NCBI RefSeq assembly: GCF_019039215.1
Contig: NZ_JAHNZZ010000001.1
Coordinates: forward strand, 629,740 to 693,739
DNA length: 64,000 bases
Direction of reading: 5' to 3'
Source: Bacillus sp. FJAT-29790
Lineage (GTDB): Bacteria > Bacillota > Bacilli > Bacillales > Cytobacillaceae
Shown one piece after another: positions 43,802 to 52,262 of the stretch. The position numbers and the translations under genes were made by a program. Position 1 is the stretch's first letter, and each line of letters starts with the position of its first letter. The notes below the pieces were generated by a model, which did not search any database, had not been told where the DNA came from, and saw only the letters and a list, made by a program, of their open reading frames with translations.

Positions 43802-44965
43802 ATGAGTAGAGCAGTGATCGTCTCTGTGGCAAGAACCCCAATTACTAGAATGCGAGGAGGTTTTAAAGATCTCCATCCCTCCATTTATGGAGGGATTGTC
43901 ATCAAAGAAGTGCTTCAAAGGGCCCAAGTCGAAGGTGAGGAAGTGGATGACGTCCTATTAGGAAACTGTAATGCGGGCGGAGGAAACATCGCGCGCTTGT
44001 CTCTACTAGAAGGTGGGCTGCCCATAACGGTACCGGGAGTTACGATTGACCGGCAATGTGGATCGGCAATTAATACTGTAGCGATAGCTGCCGACTCTAT
44101 CAATGCCGGAAGTGGGCGGATTCTTGTGGCTGGGGGAACAGAAAGTTTAACAAGGGCTCCTTATCTATTGGAACCCCCAAGTCAATCCTTTGACCGAGTC
44201 CCACCTAAGTTTTTACTGAAACAGTTGGCACCAGATCACATCGGAAGTCCGACGATGGGTATTACCGCTGAAAACCTTGCGGAACACTATAACATCAGCC
44301 GGGAGGAACAGGATGCTTTTGCCTTGCGAAGCCAGCAAAACATGAAAAAAGCGGTGGAACAAGGATTTTATAAGAATCAAATCATCCCTGTACCCATTAA
44401 AGGAAGAAAAGGAGAAGTCATTTTACTTTCTGAGGATGAACACCCAAGACCGGAAACGACTTTGGAAGGGCTGGCTCCTCTTCGCCCGGCATTTAAGAAG
44501 GATGGTACAGTAACCGCGGGTAACGCATCTGGTGTTTGTGACGGAGCTTCAGCGCTGCTTATGATGTCAGAAGAGGAAGCGTTGAAAAGAGGGCTGGAAC
44601 CGCTTGCAAGAGTAGCTGATTGGGCGATCGCGGGTGTGGATCCGAACATTATGGGGATAGGTCCTGTCCCAGCCATCAATAAATTATTAGGGAAAATGGG
44701 TTTGACTTTAGAAGATGTGGATTTAATTGAAATCAATGAAGCTTTTGCCAGTCAAGTACTCGCGTGCGATCGTGAACTAAACATGGATATGGAAAAGCTC
44801 AATGTGAATGGAGGAGCAATTGCCCATGGGCACCCAACTGGTGCGACCGGAGGGATGCTGGTGATGAAGCTTGCACATGAAATGAAGCGCCGGGGTGTTA
44901 AGCGTGGACTCGTATCGGCTTGTATCGGCGGTGGTCAAGGAATTGCTCTAATGCTTGAAAGGTAA
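43802..44965 (+). CDS. thiolase (acetyl-CoA acyltransferase)
   Basis: The 387-residue thiolase cleaves 3-ketoacyl-CoA with CoA. The acyl-accepting Cys86 is in TIDRQCGSAINT, the general-base motifs are NEAFASQVLA, NGGAIAHGHPTGATGG and the C-terminal SACIGGGQG Cys. ATG 43802 (MSRAVIVSVARTP) is chosen; ATG 43796 is equally open with GGAGGG closer, and the frame extends to 43745. It is the first large gene after the sigma-54 promoter at 43433 and heads the beta-oxidation set. Chain-length or aromatic preference cannot be read. Confidence 0.92.
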   Translation: MSRAVIVSVARTPITRMRGGFKDLHPSIYGGIVIKEVLQRAQVEGEEVDDVLLGNCNAGGGNIARLSLLEGGLPITVPGVTIDRQCGSAINTVAIAADSINAGSGRILVAGGTESLTRAPYLLEPPSQSFDRVPPKFLLKQLAPDHIGSPTMGITAENLAEHYNISREEQDAFALRSQQNMKKAVEQGFYKNQIIPVPIKGRKGEVILLSEDEHPRPETTLEGLAPLRPAFKKDGTVTAGNASGVCDGASALLMMSEEEALKRGLEPLARVADWAIAGVDPNIMGIGPVPAINKLLGKMGLTLEDVDLIEINEAFASQVLACDRELNMDMEKLNVNGGAIAHGHPTGATGGMLVMKLAHEMKRRGVKRGLVSACIGGGQGIALMLER

Positions 44966-45035
44966 TGGAAGATGCAGTACGAAAAACATGCTTGTTTTTT
45001 AATGTACCTATAAATGTCGTAGAGGAGGTCATCTA

Positions 45036-45794
45036 ATGAGTCGTTTACAAGATAGGATTGCGATTGTCACCGGTGCAGGGCAGGGGATTGGTGCGGAAAC
45101 AGCGAAGCGATTAGCACAAGACGGGGCAAAGGTGGCAGTATTTGATCTGAATGAAGAGGTTGGTCGTGAAACAGTTCAAGCTATTCAATCCAACGGTGGA
45201 GAAGCGATTGCGATCGGTTGTAACGTTTCTGACGTTGAGCAAGTAAATGCTGCTGTTGAAAAGGTTGCTTCTCACTTTGGACGGATTGATATTTTGGTGA
45301 ATAACGCTGGAGTGACCCGTGATAACCTTCTTTTCAAAATGTCAGTGGAAGACTGGGATACGGTGATGAATGTGCATCTAAAGGGCAGCTTTTTATGTGC
45401 GAAAGCGGTGCAGAAATTTATGGTTGAAGAACGCTATGGAAAGATCATCAACATTAGTAGCGCATCGGCTCTGGGAAACCGTGGACAAGCCAATTATTCA
45501 GCCGCCAAGGCCGGATTACAGGGGTTTACTCGAACCCTAGCGATGGAATTGGGTCCTTTTAACATTAATGTAAATTCTGTTGGTCCTGGGTATGTCGTAA
45601 CGGACATGACAAAGGCAACATCAGAACGAGTAGGCTTGGATTTTGAGGAACAGCAAAAATTAATTGCAGAGAGAAATCCGCTTAGAAGAGTCGGGAAACC
45701 TGAAGATATTGCCAACGTAATCGCCTTTCTAGCCAGTGAAGACTCAAGTTACGTGAATGGACAAATTATCTACGTCAACGGAGGAGCCCGCTAG
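45036..45794 (+). CDS. SDR dehydrogenase, FabG-like 3-hydroxyacyl-CoA dehydrogenase
   Basis: The 252-residue classical SDR has the nucleotide motif VTGAGQGIG, the structural NNAGVT, and the catalytic Ser-Tyr-Lys (ISSASALGNRGQANYSAAKAG). The C-terminus ends GQIIYVNGGAR like FabG. An Asp after the second strand (VFDLNE) suggests NAD+ preference. Placed between thiolase and acyl-CoA dehydrogenase, it probably oxidises a 3-hydroxyacyl-CoA; because the partner hydratases are MaoC type, it may act on the (R)-isomer. AGAGGAGGTCATCT precedes the ATG. Confidence 0.9.
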   Translation: MSRLQDRIAIVTGAGQGIGAETAKRLAQDGAKVAVFDLNEEVGRETVQAIQSNGGEAIAIGCNVSDVEQVNAAVEKVASHFGRIDILVNNAGVTRDNLLFKMSVEDWDTVMNVHLKGSFLCAKAVQKFMVEERYGKIINISSASALGNRGQANYSAAKAGLQGFTRTLAMELGPFNINVNSVGPGYVVTDMTKATSERVGLDFEEQQKLIAERNPLRRVGKPEDIANVIAFLASEDSSYVNGQIIYVNGGAR

Positions 45795-45851
45795 GTCTAT
45801 TCATCATAGTGGTCAATCAAAATAATTTACAGAAAAGGGAGATGGAGAAAC

Positions 45852-47018
45852 ATGGAGTTTTTATTGACAGAAGAACAGAAAATGGTGCAAAAAACAATTC
45901 GGGATTTCGTGCAGAAGGAATTAATTCCGTTAGAGCCCGAGGTGTTGCGAAATGAGCGAGAAGGGCGTCCGGGAATTTCACCAGAAAAGCTCCACGAACT
46001 TCAGATGAAAGCGAAAGAAATTGGTTTTTGGGGAATTGAAACCCCGGAGGAGTATGGGGGAGCAAACCTTGGGGCTGTAATGAGCGCAATTATTGCAATC
46101 GAAATCGCTAAAACTTTCATTCCATTTCGACTAGGCGGTGCGGCAGATAATATTCTCTATCTCTGTAATGAAGAACAGAAGAAAAAATACTTGATCCCAA
46201 CGATTAACGGAGAACGTCGCTCTTGCTTTGCTATTACCGAACCAGGAGCCGGATCTGATGCTAGGAGCATCCGCATGTCGGCAGTGAAGGATGGGAATGA
46301 CTGGGTTTTGAACGGGGAAAAGACTTTTATCACACAAGGGCATGAAGCGGATTTTACCATCGTGTTCGCAGTTACGGATAAGGAAAAAGGTGCAAACGGC
46401 GGGGTTACTTGTTTCCTTGTAGATCGGGATATGGGGTGGCGTTCCGAGTATATTCATACAATGGGAGAATGGGGACCGGCCTCTCTCGTCTTTGAAAATG
46501 TGCGGGTTCCGGAAGAGAATATTTTGGGTGAATTAGGTAATGGTTTTGAGCTTGCCATGAGATGGATCGGCAAAGGCCGATGGATGATTCCCTCCAGAGC
46601 GATTGGATCTGCAGAAAGATTGCTGCAGATGGGCGTAGATTATTCCAAAATGCGTATGTCTTTTGGCAAACCAATATCTGAATATCAAGCGATTCAGTGG
46701 AAGCTTGCGGACTCCGCGGTAGAAATCGAGGCGACGAAATGGCTCGTTTTACGTGCGGCGTGGATGGTAGAAAACGATATTGATGCGCGTCATCAGTCAG
46801 CAATTGCCAAGCTATACGGCTCTAATATGGCCAACAATGTGGTGGACCGGGTACTGCAAATTCATGGCGGAATGGGTTATACGAAAGAGTTGCCGATAGA
46901 ACGATGGTATCGCGAATTAAGATTGCTTCGTATTTTTGAAGGTACTGACGAAATCCTGCGCCGCACAATTGCTCGCAATCTGATCAAAGGACATGTGAAG
47001 ATTGGAGAACTCGCTTAA
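45852..47018 (+). CDS. acyl-CoA dehydrogenase
   Basis: The 388-residue FAD enzyme introduces the alpha-beta double bond and passes electrons to ETF. Signatures are CFAITEPGAGSDARSI, GEKTFITQGHEADF, RMSFGKPISEYQAIQWKLAD, QIHGGMGYTKELPIERWYR and the catalytic Glu in RIFEGTDEILRRTIARNLI. AAAAGGGAGATGGAGAAAC precedes ATG 45852. The electron acceptor genes etfBA and the FadF-like reductase lie just downstream. Substrate chain not predictable. Confidence 0.93.
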   Translation: MEFLLTEEQKMVQKTIRDFVQKELIPLEPEVLRNEREGRPGISPEKLHELQMKAKEIGFWGIETPEEYGGANLGAVMSAIIAIEIAKTFIPFRLGGAADNILYLCNEEQKKKYLIPTINGERRSCFAITEPGAGSDARSIRMSAVKDGNDWVLNGEKTFITQGHEADFTIVFAVTDKEKGANGGVTCFLVDRDMGWRSEYIHTMGEWGPASLVFENVRVPEENILGELGNGFELAMRWIGKGRWMIPSRAIGSAERLLQMGVDYSKMRMSFGKPISEYQAIQWKLADSAVEIEATKWLVLRAAWMVENDIDARHQSAIAKLYGSNMANNVVDRVLQIHGGMGYTKELPIERWYRELRLLRIFEGTDEILRRTIARNLIKGHVKIGELA

Positions 47019-47060
47019 TAGTGAAGACATGCTTAGCCCGTTATGAAAGGAGGAAAAGAG

Positions 47061-47486
47061 TTGCTAATAGATCCTAGTTTTATCGGAAGTACAAGTGAAT
47101 CGAAAATCTTCGAGATCGAAAAAGGAGCCATTCGCAGTTTTGCTGTAGCCATTGGCGATGATAATCCCTTGTACACAGATGAGGCGTTTGCTAAGGAATG
47201 CGGGTATCGAAGTATCGTTGCTCCTCCTACATTTCCAACTACGATCCGGGTGATGAACCCGAAAGTCAATTTTGAACCAAGCCGAGTTTTGCACGGAGAG
47301 CAGGAATATCTTTATGAACGGCCAATTGTAGCAGGAGATATCTTACGCTGTGTCAGCTCTGTTACTGAAGTCTATGAAAGAGAAGGAAAGATTGGCAAGA
47401 TGACGTTTCTTGTGCAGGAAACCCGCGGCGAAGATTTTGAAGGTAACTTGGTGTATCGCGGAAAAAACACGCTGATTGTGCGCTGA
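47061..47486 (+). CDS. MaoC-type hydratase subunit, N-terminal hotdog (FAS1_DH-like)
   Basis: The 142-residue protein is a hotdog fold of the MaoC N-terminal type: FAVAIGDDNPLYTDEAFAKE, VAPPTFPTTIRVM and GEQEYLYERPIVAGDILRC. It lacks the full catalytic Asp-x4-His motif, consistent with being the structural partner of the next gene in a heterodimeric enoyl-CoA hydratase. Start is TTG 47061, eight bases after AGGAGG; the ATG at 47043 lies before the ribosome site. Confidence 0.85.
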   Translation: MLIDPSFIGSTSESKIFEIEKGAIRSFAVAIGDDNPLYTDEAFAKECGYRSIVAPPTFPTTIRVMNPKVNFEPSRVLHGEQEYLYERPIVAGDILRCVSSVTEVYEREGKIGKMTFLVQETRGEDFEGNLVYRGKNTLIVR

Positions 47487-47500
47487 ATGGAGTGAAGTAA

Positions 47501-47917
47501 ATGAATGGAATTGACTGGACTCGGGCAGAAATCGGGCAAGAGTTAGAGCCTCTCGTCAAGCCGGCAATTGATAAAGTCCAATTAGTGAAATACGCCGGAG
47601 CGTCTGGAGATTTTAATTTGATTCATACCGATGTTGAAACAGCAAAACAAGTTGGTTTACCAGGCACCATTGCACACGGAATGCTTAGCATGGGTTTTCT
47701 AGGTCAGCTATGCAGTCAATTGGTCGGAACAAACGGTTTTGTCAAGCATTTGATGGTTCGGTTTGCAGGCATGGTTTTTCTTGAGGACGTTCTGACCTGT
47801 CGGGCCAAGGTTACGAACAAGAATGAGGAAGAGCGTACATTGGATTTGGAAATTCTCGTAGAGCGCGAGCCCGGCAAGACCTTGACAACAGGTAAGGCAA
47901 CGTTGAAGTTCTACTAA
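47501..47917 (+). CDS. MaoC-type hydratase subunit, catalytic hotdog
   Basis: The 138-residue protein has the hydratase-2 motif: YAGASGDFNLIHTDVETAKQ with catalytic Asp and His, and the GTIAHGMLSMGF loop. Paired with the preceding subunit (15 bases away) it should form a two-chain (R)-specific enoyl-CoA hydratase like HadAB or the steroid and aromatic side-chain hydratases. This replaces the crotonase-type hydratase of ordinary fatty acid oxidation, pointing to a bulky or branched substrate (inference). Confidence 0.87.
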   Translation: MNGIDWTRAEIGQELEPLVKPAIDKVQLVKYAGASGDFNLIHTDVETAKQVGLPGTIAHGMLSMGFLGQLCSQLVGTNGFVKHLMVRFAGMVFLEDVLTCRAKVTNKNEEERTLDLEILVEREPGKTLTTGKATLKFY

Positions 47918-47927
47918 ATATGGAAGG

Positions 47928-47969
47928 GCAAAATGCAGCCAAGTCCTTGTGAGAACGGCTGCATTTTGC
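47928..47969 (+). terminator. strong hairpin after the MaoC genes
   Basis: GCAAAATGCAGCC (47928-47940) and GGCTGCATTTTGC (47957-47969) are perfect complements. No T-tract follows, so it may be a partial terminator or a processing or stability element between the hydratase and fadF genes. Confidence 0.6.
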
Positions 47970-48119
47970 TATACGATGGAATCTACTTAAGCTATATTCC
48001 ATTTTTATCAGGTTAAATAAAAGAACTATTTTTAATTATGATGGATTTTTAGAATTATTTTTTGCATTTAGATTTGATAGGAGAAATGGAAAAATATTGT
48101 AAAGAAAGGATGAATATTT

Positions 48120-50192
48120 TTGCTGGTATTCCTTAATTTTATTGCCTTTCTGGCAGTAACAGGTTATGCGATTTATCTGGTTGCGAATCTTGTCTATAGC
48201 CGTGTAACCTTCATCAAGTTAGGGAAGAAATCTAATTTGGGAAAAGATACCCAACAGCGCATCAAAGAAGTTTTAATCAATGTATTCGGCCAGAAAAAAT
48301 TGTTTAAAGACAAGAAAAGCGGTTATATGCATTTGGTATTGTTTTATGGCTTTTTCATCATACAAATAGGCCTCATAGAAATCATAATCAAGGGATTTAT
48401 TATTGGTTATGAATTTCCATTCGGAGTAGCGCACAAATATTTCAGTCTCATGCAGGAGTGGACGACCTTCCTTATGCTGTGCGCAGTTGTATACGCTTTT
48501 TACCGCCGTTATATTGAGAAGCTGAAGCGGTTGCAATTCAAGCGAGATGCCAAAGCCGCCTTTGTCTATATTGGACTGACCACGCTGACCGTGTCCATCC
48601 TGCTTACGCTGGGCTTCGAAACGATCATGCTCGGGCACAAACCTAACTCCGTCCATGCTCCCTTCTCTGGAGTGATTGCGACAGTGTTCTCCGGCATCGG
48701 AACGGCGGCTGGAACCGTGTGTTTCTATGTATTTTGGTGGGTACACCTACTGAGCGTTTTATCATTTATGGTGTTCGTACCGCAGTCGAAGCAAGCACAT
48801 GAGCTATTCGCTTTGTTCAACGTCTTTTTCAAGAAGGTAGGACCTGTTGGAAAGTTGAGAAAAATTGATTTTGAGGATGAAGAAATCGAGGAATACGGCG
48901 TCGGGAAAATAGAGAATTTTACCCAGCTGCAGCTGATCGATCTGTACGCATGTGCAGAATGCGGAAGATGCACGAATATGTGTCCTGCTTCAGAAACTGG
49001 GAAGACGTTATCTCCGATGAATCTTATCATTAAAATGAGGGATCATTTGACAGAAAAAGGAGCGGCTGTTACCTCGCGTAACCCATGGATGCCCGGTTAT
49101 GTTTTTGGATCTTCTGCATTATCTCCTGCATTAACAGCTGGATCATCAGCGCAGGAAACAGCGGCAACAGTTGAAATGCCTAAATTAATTGGCGATGTAA
49201 TCACCGAAGAGGAGATCTGGGCTTGTACGACATGCCGCAACTGTGAGGATCAATGTCCCGTTGCCAATGAACATGTAGATAAGATTATAGATATGCGTCG
49301 ATACTTAGTGTTAACTGAAGGTAACATGCCGCACGAAGCAACTCGCTATTTCCAAAATATCGAACGACAAAGCAATCCCTGGGGCCTTAACAGGAAGGAA
49401 CGCATTAAATGGCGCGAAGGCAGAGAAGACATTGTGGTGCCTACCGTTGATGAAGTGAAAGATTTTGAGTTTCTGTTTTTTGTAGGTTCCATGGGATCCT
49501 TTGACAATCGGAGCCAGAAAATTGCTCAATCGTTTGCCAAAATCATGAACGCAGCGGGTGTGAAGTTTGCAATCCTCGGCAACGAAGAACGGAATTCCGG
49601 CGACACGGCCAGGCGCATGGGCAATGAATTTTTATTCCAGCAGTTATGCCAAGAAAATATTGCCAACTTCCAGGCTTATCATGTCAAAAAAATTGTGACG
49701 ATCTGCCCGCATACGTATAACACATTCAAACATGAATACCCCGAATTCGGCTTGGAAGCGGAAGTGTATCATCATACTGAATTGATTTGGAAGTGGATTC
49801 AGGAAGGTCGGATCAAGCCAACGAAGCAAGTAAAAGAATCGGTCGCTTATCACGATTCCTGCTATATAGGCAGATATAACGATATTTATGATATTCCTCG
49901 TAAAATTATAGAGTCGATTCCAGGTGTGAATGTATTGGAAATGGAGCGTAATAAGCAAGATGCCATGTGCTGCGGAGCAGGAGGAGGCATGATGTGGATG
50001 GAGGAGACGCAAGGAAAACGCGTTAATATCGAGCGTACAGAACAGGCTCTTCGTTTGAACCCGACAGCGATTGGAAGCAATTGCCCATATTGCTTAACGA
50101 TGATGAGTGATGGAACGAAGGCTAAAGAAGTCGAAGATCGAGTCAAAACCATGGACATTGCTGAAATCGTAGAAAAATCCCTGGTATGTTAA
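48120..50192 (+). CDS. FadF-like iron-sulfur membrane reductase (ETF to quinone)
   Basis: The 690-residue protein has an N-terminal NarI-like membrane domain (about five helices within 1-235), two 4Fe-4S motifs (CAECGRCTNMCP about 277 and CTTCRNCEDQCP about 368), and two C-terminal CCG domains (VTICPHTYNTF ... YHDSCYIGRYND and MCCGAGGG ... NCPYCLTMM). This is the architecture of B. subtilis FadF (YwjF), thought to pass electrons from ETF to menaquinone. Start TTG 48120 follows AAAGGATGAATATT. The linker has an insertion with AGSSAQETAA. It may be read through from the upstream operon; no promoter was recognised. Confidence 0.9.
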   Translation: MLVFLNFIAFLAVTGYAIYLVANLVYSRVTFIKLGKKSNLGKDTQQRIKEVLINVFGQKKLFKDKKSGYMHLVLFYGFFIIQIGLIEIIIKGFIIGYEFPFGVAHKYFSLMQEWTTFLMLCAVVYAFYRRYIEKLKRLQFKRDAKAAFVYIGLTTLTVSILLTLGFETIMLGHKPNSVHAPFSGVIATVFSGIGTAAGTVCFYVFWWVHLLSVLSFMVFVPQSKQAHELFALFNVFFKKVGPVGKLRKIDFEDEEIEEYGVGKIENFTQLQLIDLYACAECGRCTNMCPASETGKTLSPMNLIIKMRDHLTEKGAAVTSRNPWMPGYVFGSSALSPALTAGSSAQETAATVEMPKLIGDVITEEEIWACTTCRNCEDQCPVANEHVDKIIDMRRYLVLTEGNMPHEATRYFQNIERQSNPWGLNRKERIKWREGREDIVVPTVDEVKDFEFLFFVGSMGSFDNRSQKIAQSFAKIMNAAGVKFAILGNEERNSGDTARRMGNEFLFQQLCQENIANFQAYHVKKIVTICPHTYNTFKHEYPEFGLEAEVYHHTELIWKWIQEGRIKPTKQVKESVAYHDSCYIGRYNDIYDIPRKIIESIPGVNVLEMERNKQDAMCCGAGGGMMWMEETQGKRVNIERTEQALRLNPTAIGSNCPYCLTMMSDGTKAKEVEDRVKTMDIAEIVEKSLVC

Positions 50193-50228
50193 TAACAACA
50201 TTTGAGAGAGAGAGTCGATGATACAAAA

Positions 50229-50244
50229 TGAATCATTTAATTCA
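50229..50244 (+). promoter_or_regulatory. candidate enhancer (UAS) of the etf sigma-54 promoter, copy 2
   Basis: TGAATCATTTAATTCA differs at one base from the 43324 copy and has the same TGAAT-N6-ATTCA symmetry. It is about 85 bases upstream of the -24 box. Confidence 0.7.
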
Positions 50245-50313
50245 AAAATAAGCGATTTTGATTAATGAGATAAACTTTAAAACTGGTTTTCGAGTGGTTT
50301 ACAGCATTCTATT

Positions 50314-50330
50314 TTGGCATAAAAATTGCT
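50314..50330 (+). promoter_or_regulatory. sigma-54 (-24/-12) promoter of etfBA
   Basis: TTGGCATAAAAATTGCT: GG at 50316-50317, GC at 50328-50329, 10 bases between. Predicted start near 50341, about 38 bases before etfB. Confidence 0.88.
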
Positions 50331-50378
50331 TTATACATTTAGTGTAAGAAGTATTCTGTTAGGAAAGGGAGTAAGAGG

Positions 50379-51146
50379 ATGAAAATACTAGTGTTGTTAA
50401 AGCAGACGTTTGATACCGAAGAGAAAATTTCTCTCCAAAATGGCAAGGTTAGCGAACAAGGGGTTGAATTCATTATCAATCCGTATGATGAGTATGCTGT
50501 GGAAGAAGCGATGAAATTAAAAGAGAAATTAGGGGCAGAAGTAACAGTACTTACTGTGGGGCCGTCACGAACGGAAAGTGCGCTTCGAACTGCTCTTGCA
50601 ATGGGTGCGGATAAGGCTATACAGATTGAACAGGATGGTTCAGAAGCGGATGAATATGTTATATCGAATATGATTGCTGCGGCTATCAAGAACCAGGCCT
50701 TTGATCTCATTCTTGGTGGTAATACAGCAGTGGATTCAGGGGCAGGCCAAATCGCCATCCGAGTAGCGGAAATTCTAGGAATTCCCCATGTTGCAACCAT
50801 TACTAAATTATCTTTTAACGGAAGAAAAGCTACTGTTGAGAGAGATGTAGAAGGAGATTTGGAGACGATTGAAGTAGAACTTCCATTTTTGGCGACTGCC
50901 CAACAAGGGTTGAATGAACCACGATATCCCTCCCTTCCAGGGATTATGAAGGCAAAAAAAAAGCAGATCGAGCGTCTTATTCCGGATGAACTGGGGATCT
51001 CAAAAGAGGAGCTATGTGCCCGGACAGAGGTCCTTGACCAATATTTGCCCTCGAAGAAGCAAGCAGGTCAAATTCTAACAGGAGAAATGTCTAACCAGGT
51101 TAGTGAATTGTTTCAACTGCTCCGCACAAATGCAAAAGTTATTTAA
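50379..51146 (+). CDS. etfB: electron transfer flavoprotein, beta subunit
   Basis: The 255-residue protein has the EtfB signature regions NPYDEYAVEEAM, VTVLTVGPSRTESALRTALAMGAD and the AMP-binding DSGAGQIAIRVAEILG, and the conserved VERDVEGDLETIEVELP and GLNEPRYPSLPGIMKAKKK. It accepts electrons from the acyl-CoA dehydrogenase. GGAAAGGGAGTAAGAGG precedes the ATG. It has its own sigma-54 promoter and is followed by etfA after 19 bases. Confidence 0.95.
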   Translation: MKILVLLKQTFDTEEKISLQNGKVSEQGVEFIINPYDEYAVEEAMKLKEKLGAEVTVLTVGPSRTESALRTALAMGADKAIQIEQDGSEADEYVISNMIAAAIKNQAFDLILGGNTAVDSGAGQIAIRVAEILGIPHVATITKLSFNGRKATVERDVEGDLETIEVELPFLATAQQGLNEPRYPSLPGIMKAKKKQIERLIPDELGISKEELCARTEVLDQYLPSKKQAGQILTGEMSNQVSELFQLLRTNAKVI

Positions 51147-51165
51147 TGGGAGAGGATTGAGAAAG

Positions 51166-52134
51166 ATGAGTAAAGTACTTGTAGTTGCTGAGGTAAAAGA
51201 CGGAAAATTAAGAAATGTATCCTTTGAAGCATTAACATTAGCTCGATCTTTAGGGGCAAACGGGGAAGTAAGTACAGTCCTTTTTGGCCCAGGAGCAGCC
51301 GCCTTTCTGGAAGACATCAGCAAATACGGAGCCGACCGGCTGTATGTGACTGATGAGCAAGCTTTATCTACTTATACAACGGATGCTTATGCCGAAGCAT
51401 TGGCTGGATTGATTGAAGAAGTACAGGCAGATATCATTCTCATGGGTCATACGGCCATTGGAAAAGATCTAGCACCGCGGATTGCCGCACGATTGGGAAT
51501 CGGATTGATTTCCGATTGTACGGGAGTAGAAACAAAGGACGGCAAGATTGTGTTTGCCCGTCCGATTTATGCGGGCAAGGCATTCGAGAAGAAAACATTC
51601 CGTGAAGGAAAGAAATTTGCCACTCTTCGTCCAAATAACTTTGAGACGTCAGAGAAGCATGTCCAGACTGAGTTGGTTTTCTTCAAACCAAAAGTAAAAG
51701 ATTTCCGAACAATTGTGAAGGAAATCGTGAGAAAAACTTCAGGTGAGGTAGATCTAAGTGAGGCTAAAATCGTTGTTTCCGGCGGCAGGGGAGTAAAGAG
51801 TATGGAAGGATTTAAGCCGCTTAGAGAATTAGCAGAGGTCCTGGGAGGAGCAGTTGGAGCCTCACGCGGAGCTTGCGACGCTGAGTATTGTGATTATTCT
51901 TTGCAAATTGGACAAACAGGAAAAGTCGTCACTCCTGATCTCTATATCGCATGCGGAATTTCAGGTGCCATCCAGCACTTGGCTGGTATGTCTAATTCGA
52001 AAATTATTGTTGCAATTAATAAAGATCCGGAAGCACCCATTTTTCAAGTAGCCGATTACGGGATTGTCGGAGATTTATTTGAGGTTGTTCCTATGTTGAC
52101 GGAAGAAATCAGAAAGGCATTGGTAACCAGTTAA
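51166..52134 (+). CDS. etfA: electron transfer flavoprotein, alpha subunit
   Basis: The 322-residue FAD-binding subunit has the C-terminal FAD domain with [57 protein letters not shown] and [23 protein letters not shown] 51166 ([14 protein letters not shown]) follows GGGAGAGGATTGAGAA; the longer frame from 51103 overlaps etfB and is rejected. Works with EtfB to feed the FadF-like reductase. Confidence 0.95.
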   Translation: MSKVLVVAEVKDGKLRNVSFEALTLARSLGANGEVSTVLFGPGAAAFLEDISKYGADRLYVTDEQALSTYTTDAYAEALAGLIEEVQADIILMGHTAIGKDLAPRIAARLGIGLISDCTGVETKDGKIVFARPIYAGKAFEKKTFREGKKFATLRPNNFETSEKHVQTELVFFKPKVKDFRTIVKEIVRKTSGEVDLSEAKIVVSGGRGVKSMEGFKPLRELAEVLGGAVGASRGACDAEYCDYSLQIGQTGKVVTPDLYIACGISGAIQHLAGMSNSKIIVAINKDPEAPIFQVADYGIVGDLFEVVPMLTEEIRKALVTS

Positions 52135-52171
52135 ATAGATAAGGCATCATTTCCCATTATGTAAAGTGAAA

Positions 52172-52197
52172 TATCGCTTTTTTCATAAAGCGACGAT
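52172..52197 (+). terminator. weak hairpin after etfA
   Basis: TATCGCTTT pairs with AAAGCGACGATA (one bulge). No T-run follows, so read-through to the TPP enzyme gene is plausible. Confidence 0.4.
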
Positions 52198-52262
52198 AAG
52201 ATTCATAAGGCTAATGTCAAAATTTAATTTCTGAGAAACTAAATGTGTGGGAGGATATAAAA

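Noticed and set aside
48273-48746. 157-codon minus-strand ORF inside the FadF-like gene
   Set aside because: Shadow of the long plus-strand coding frame, without ribosome site or motifs.
52139-52262. A fourth sigma-54 promoter before the TPP enzyme gene
   Set aside because: No GG-N10-GC pair with TTGGCA/TTGC context was found in the gap.
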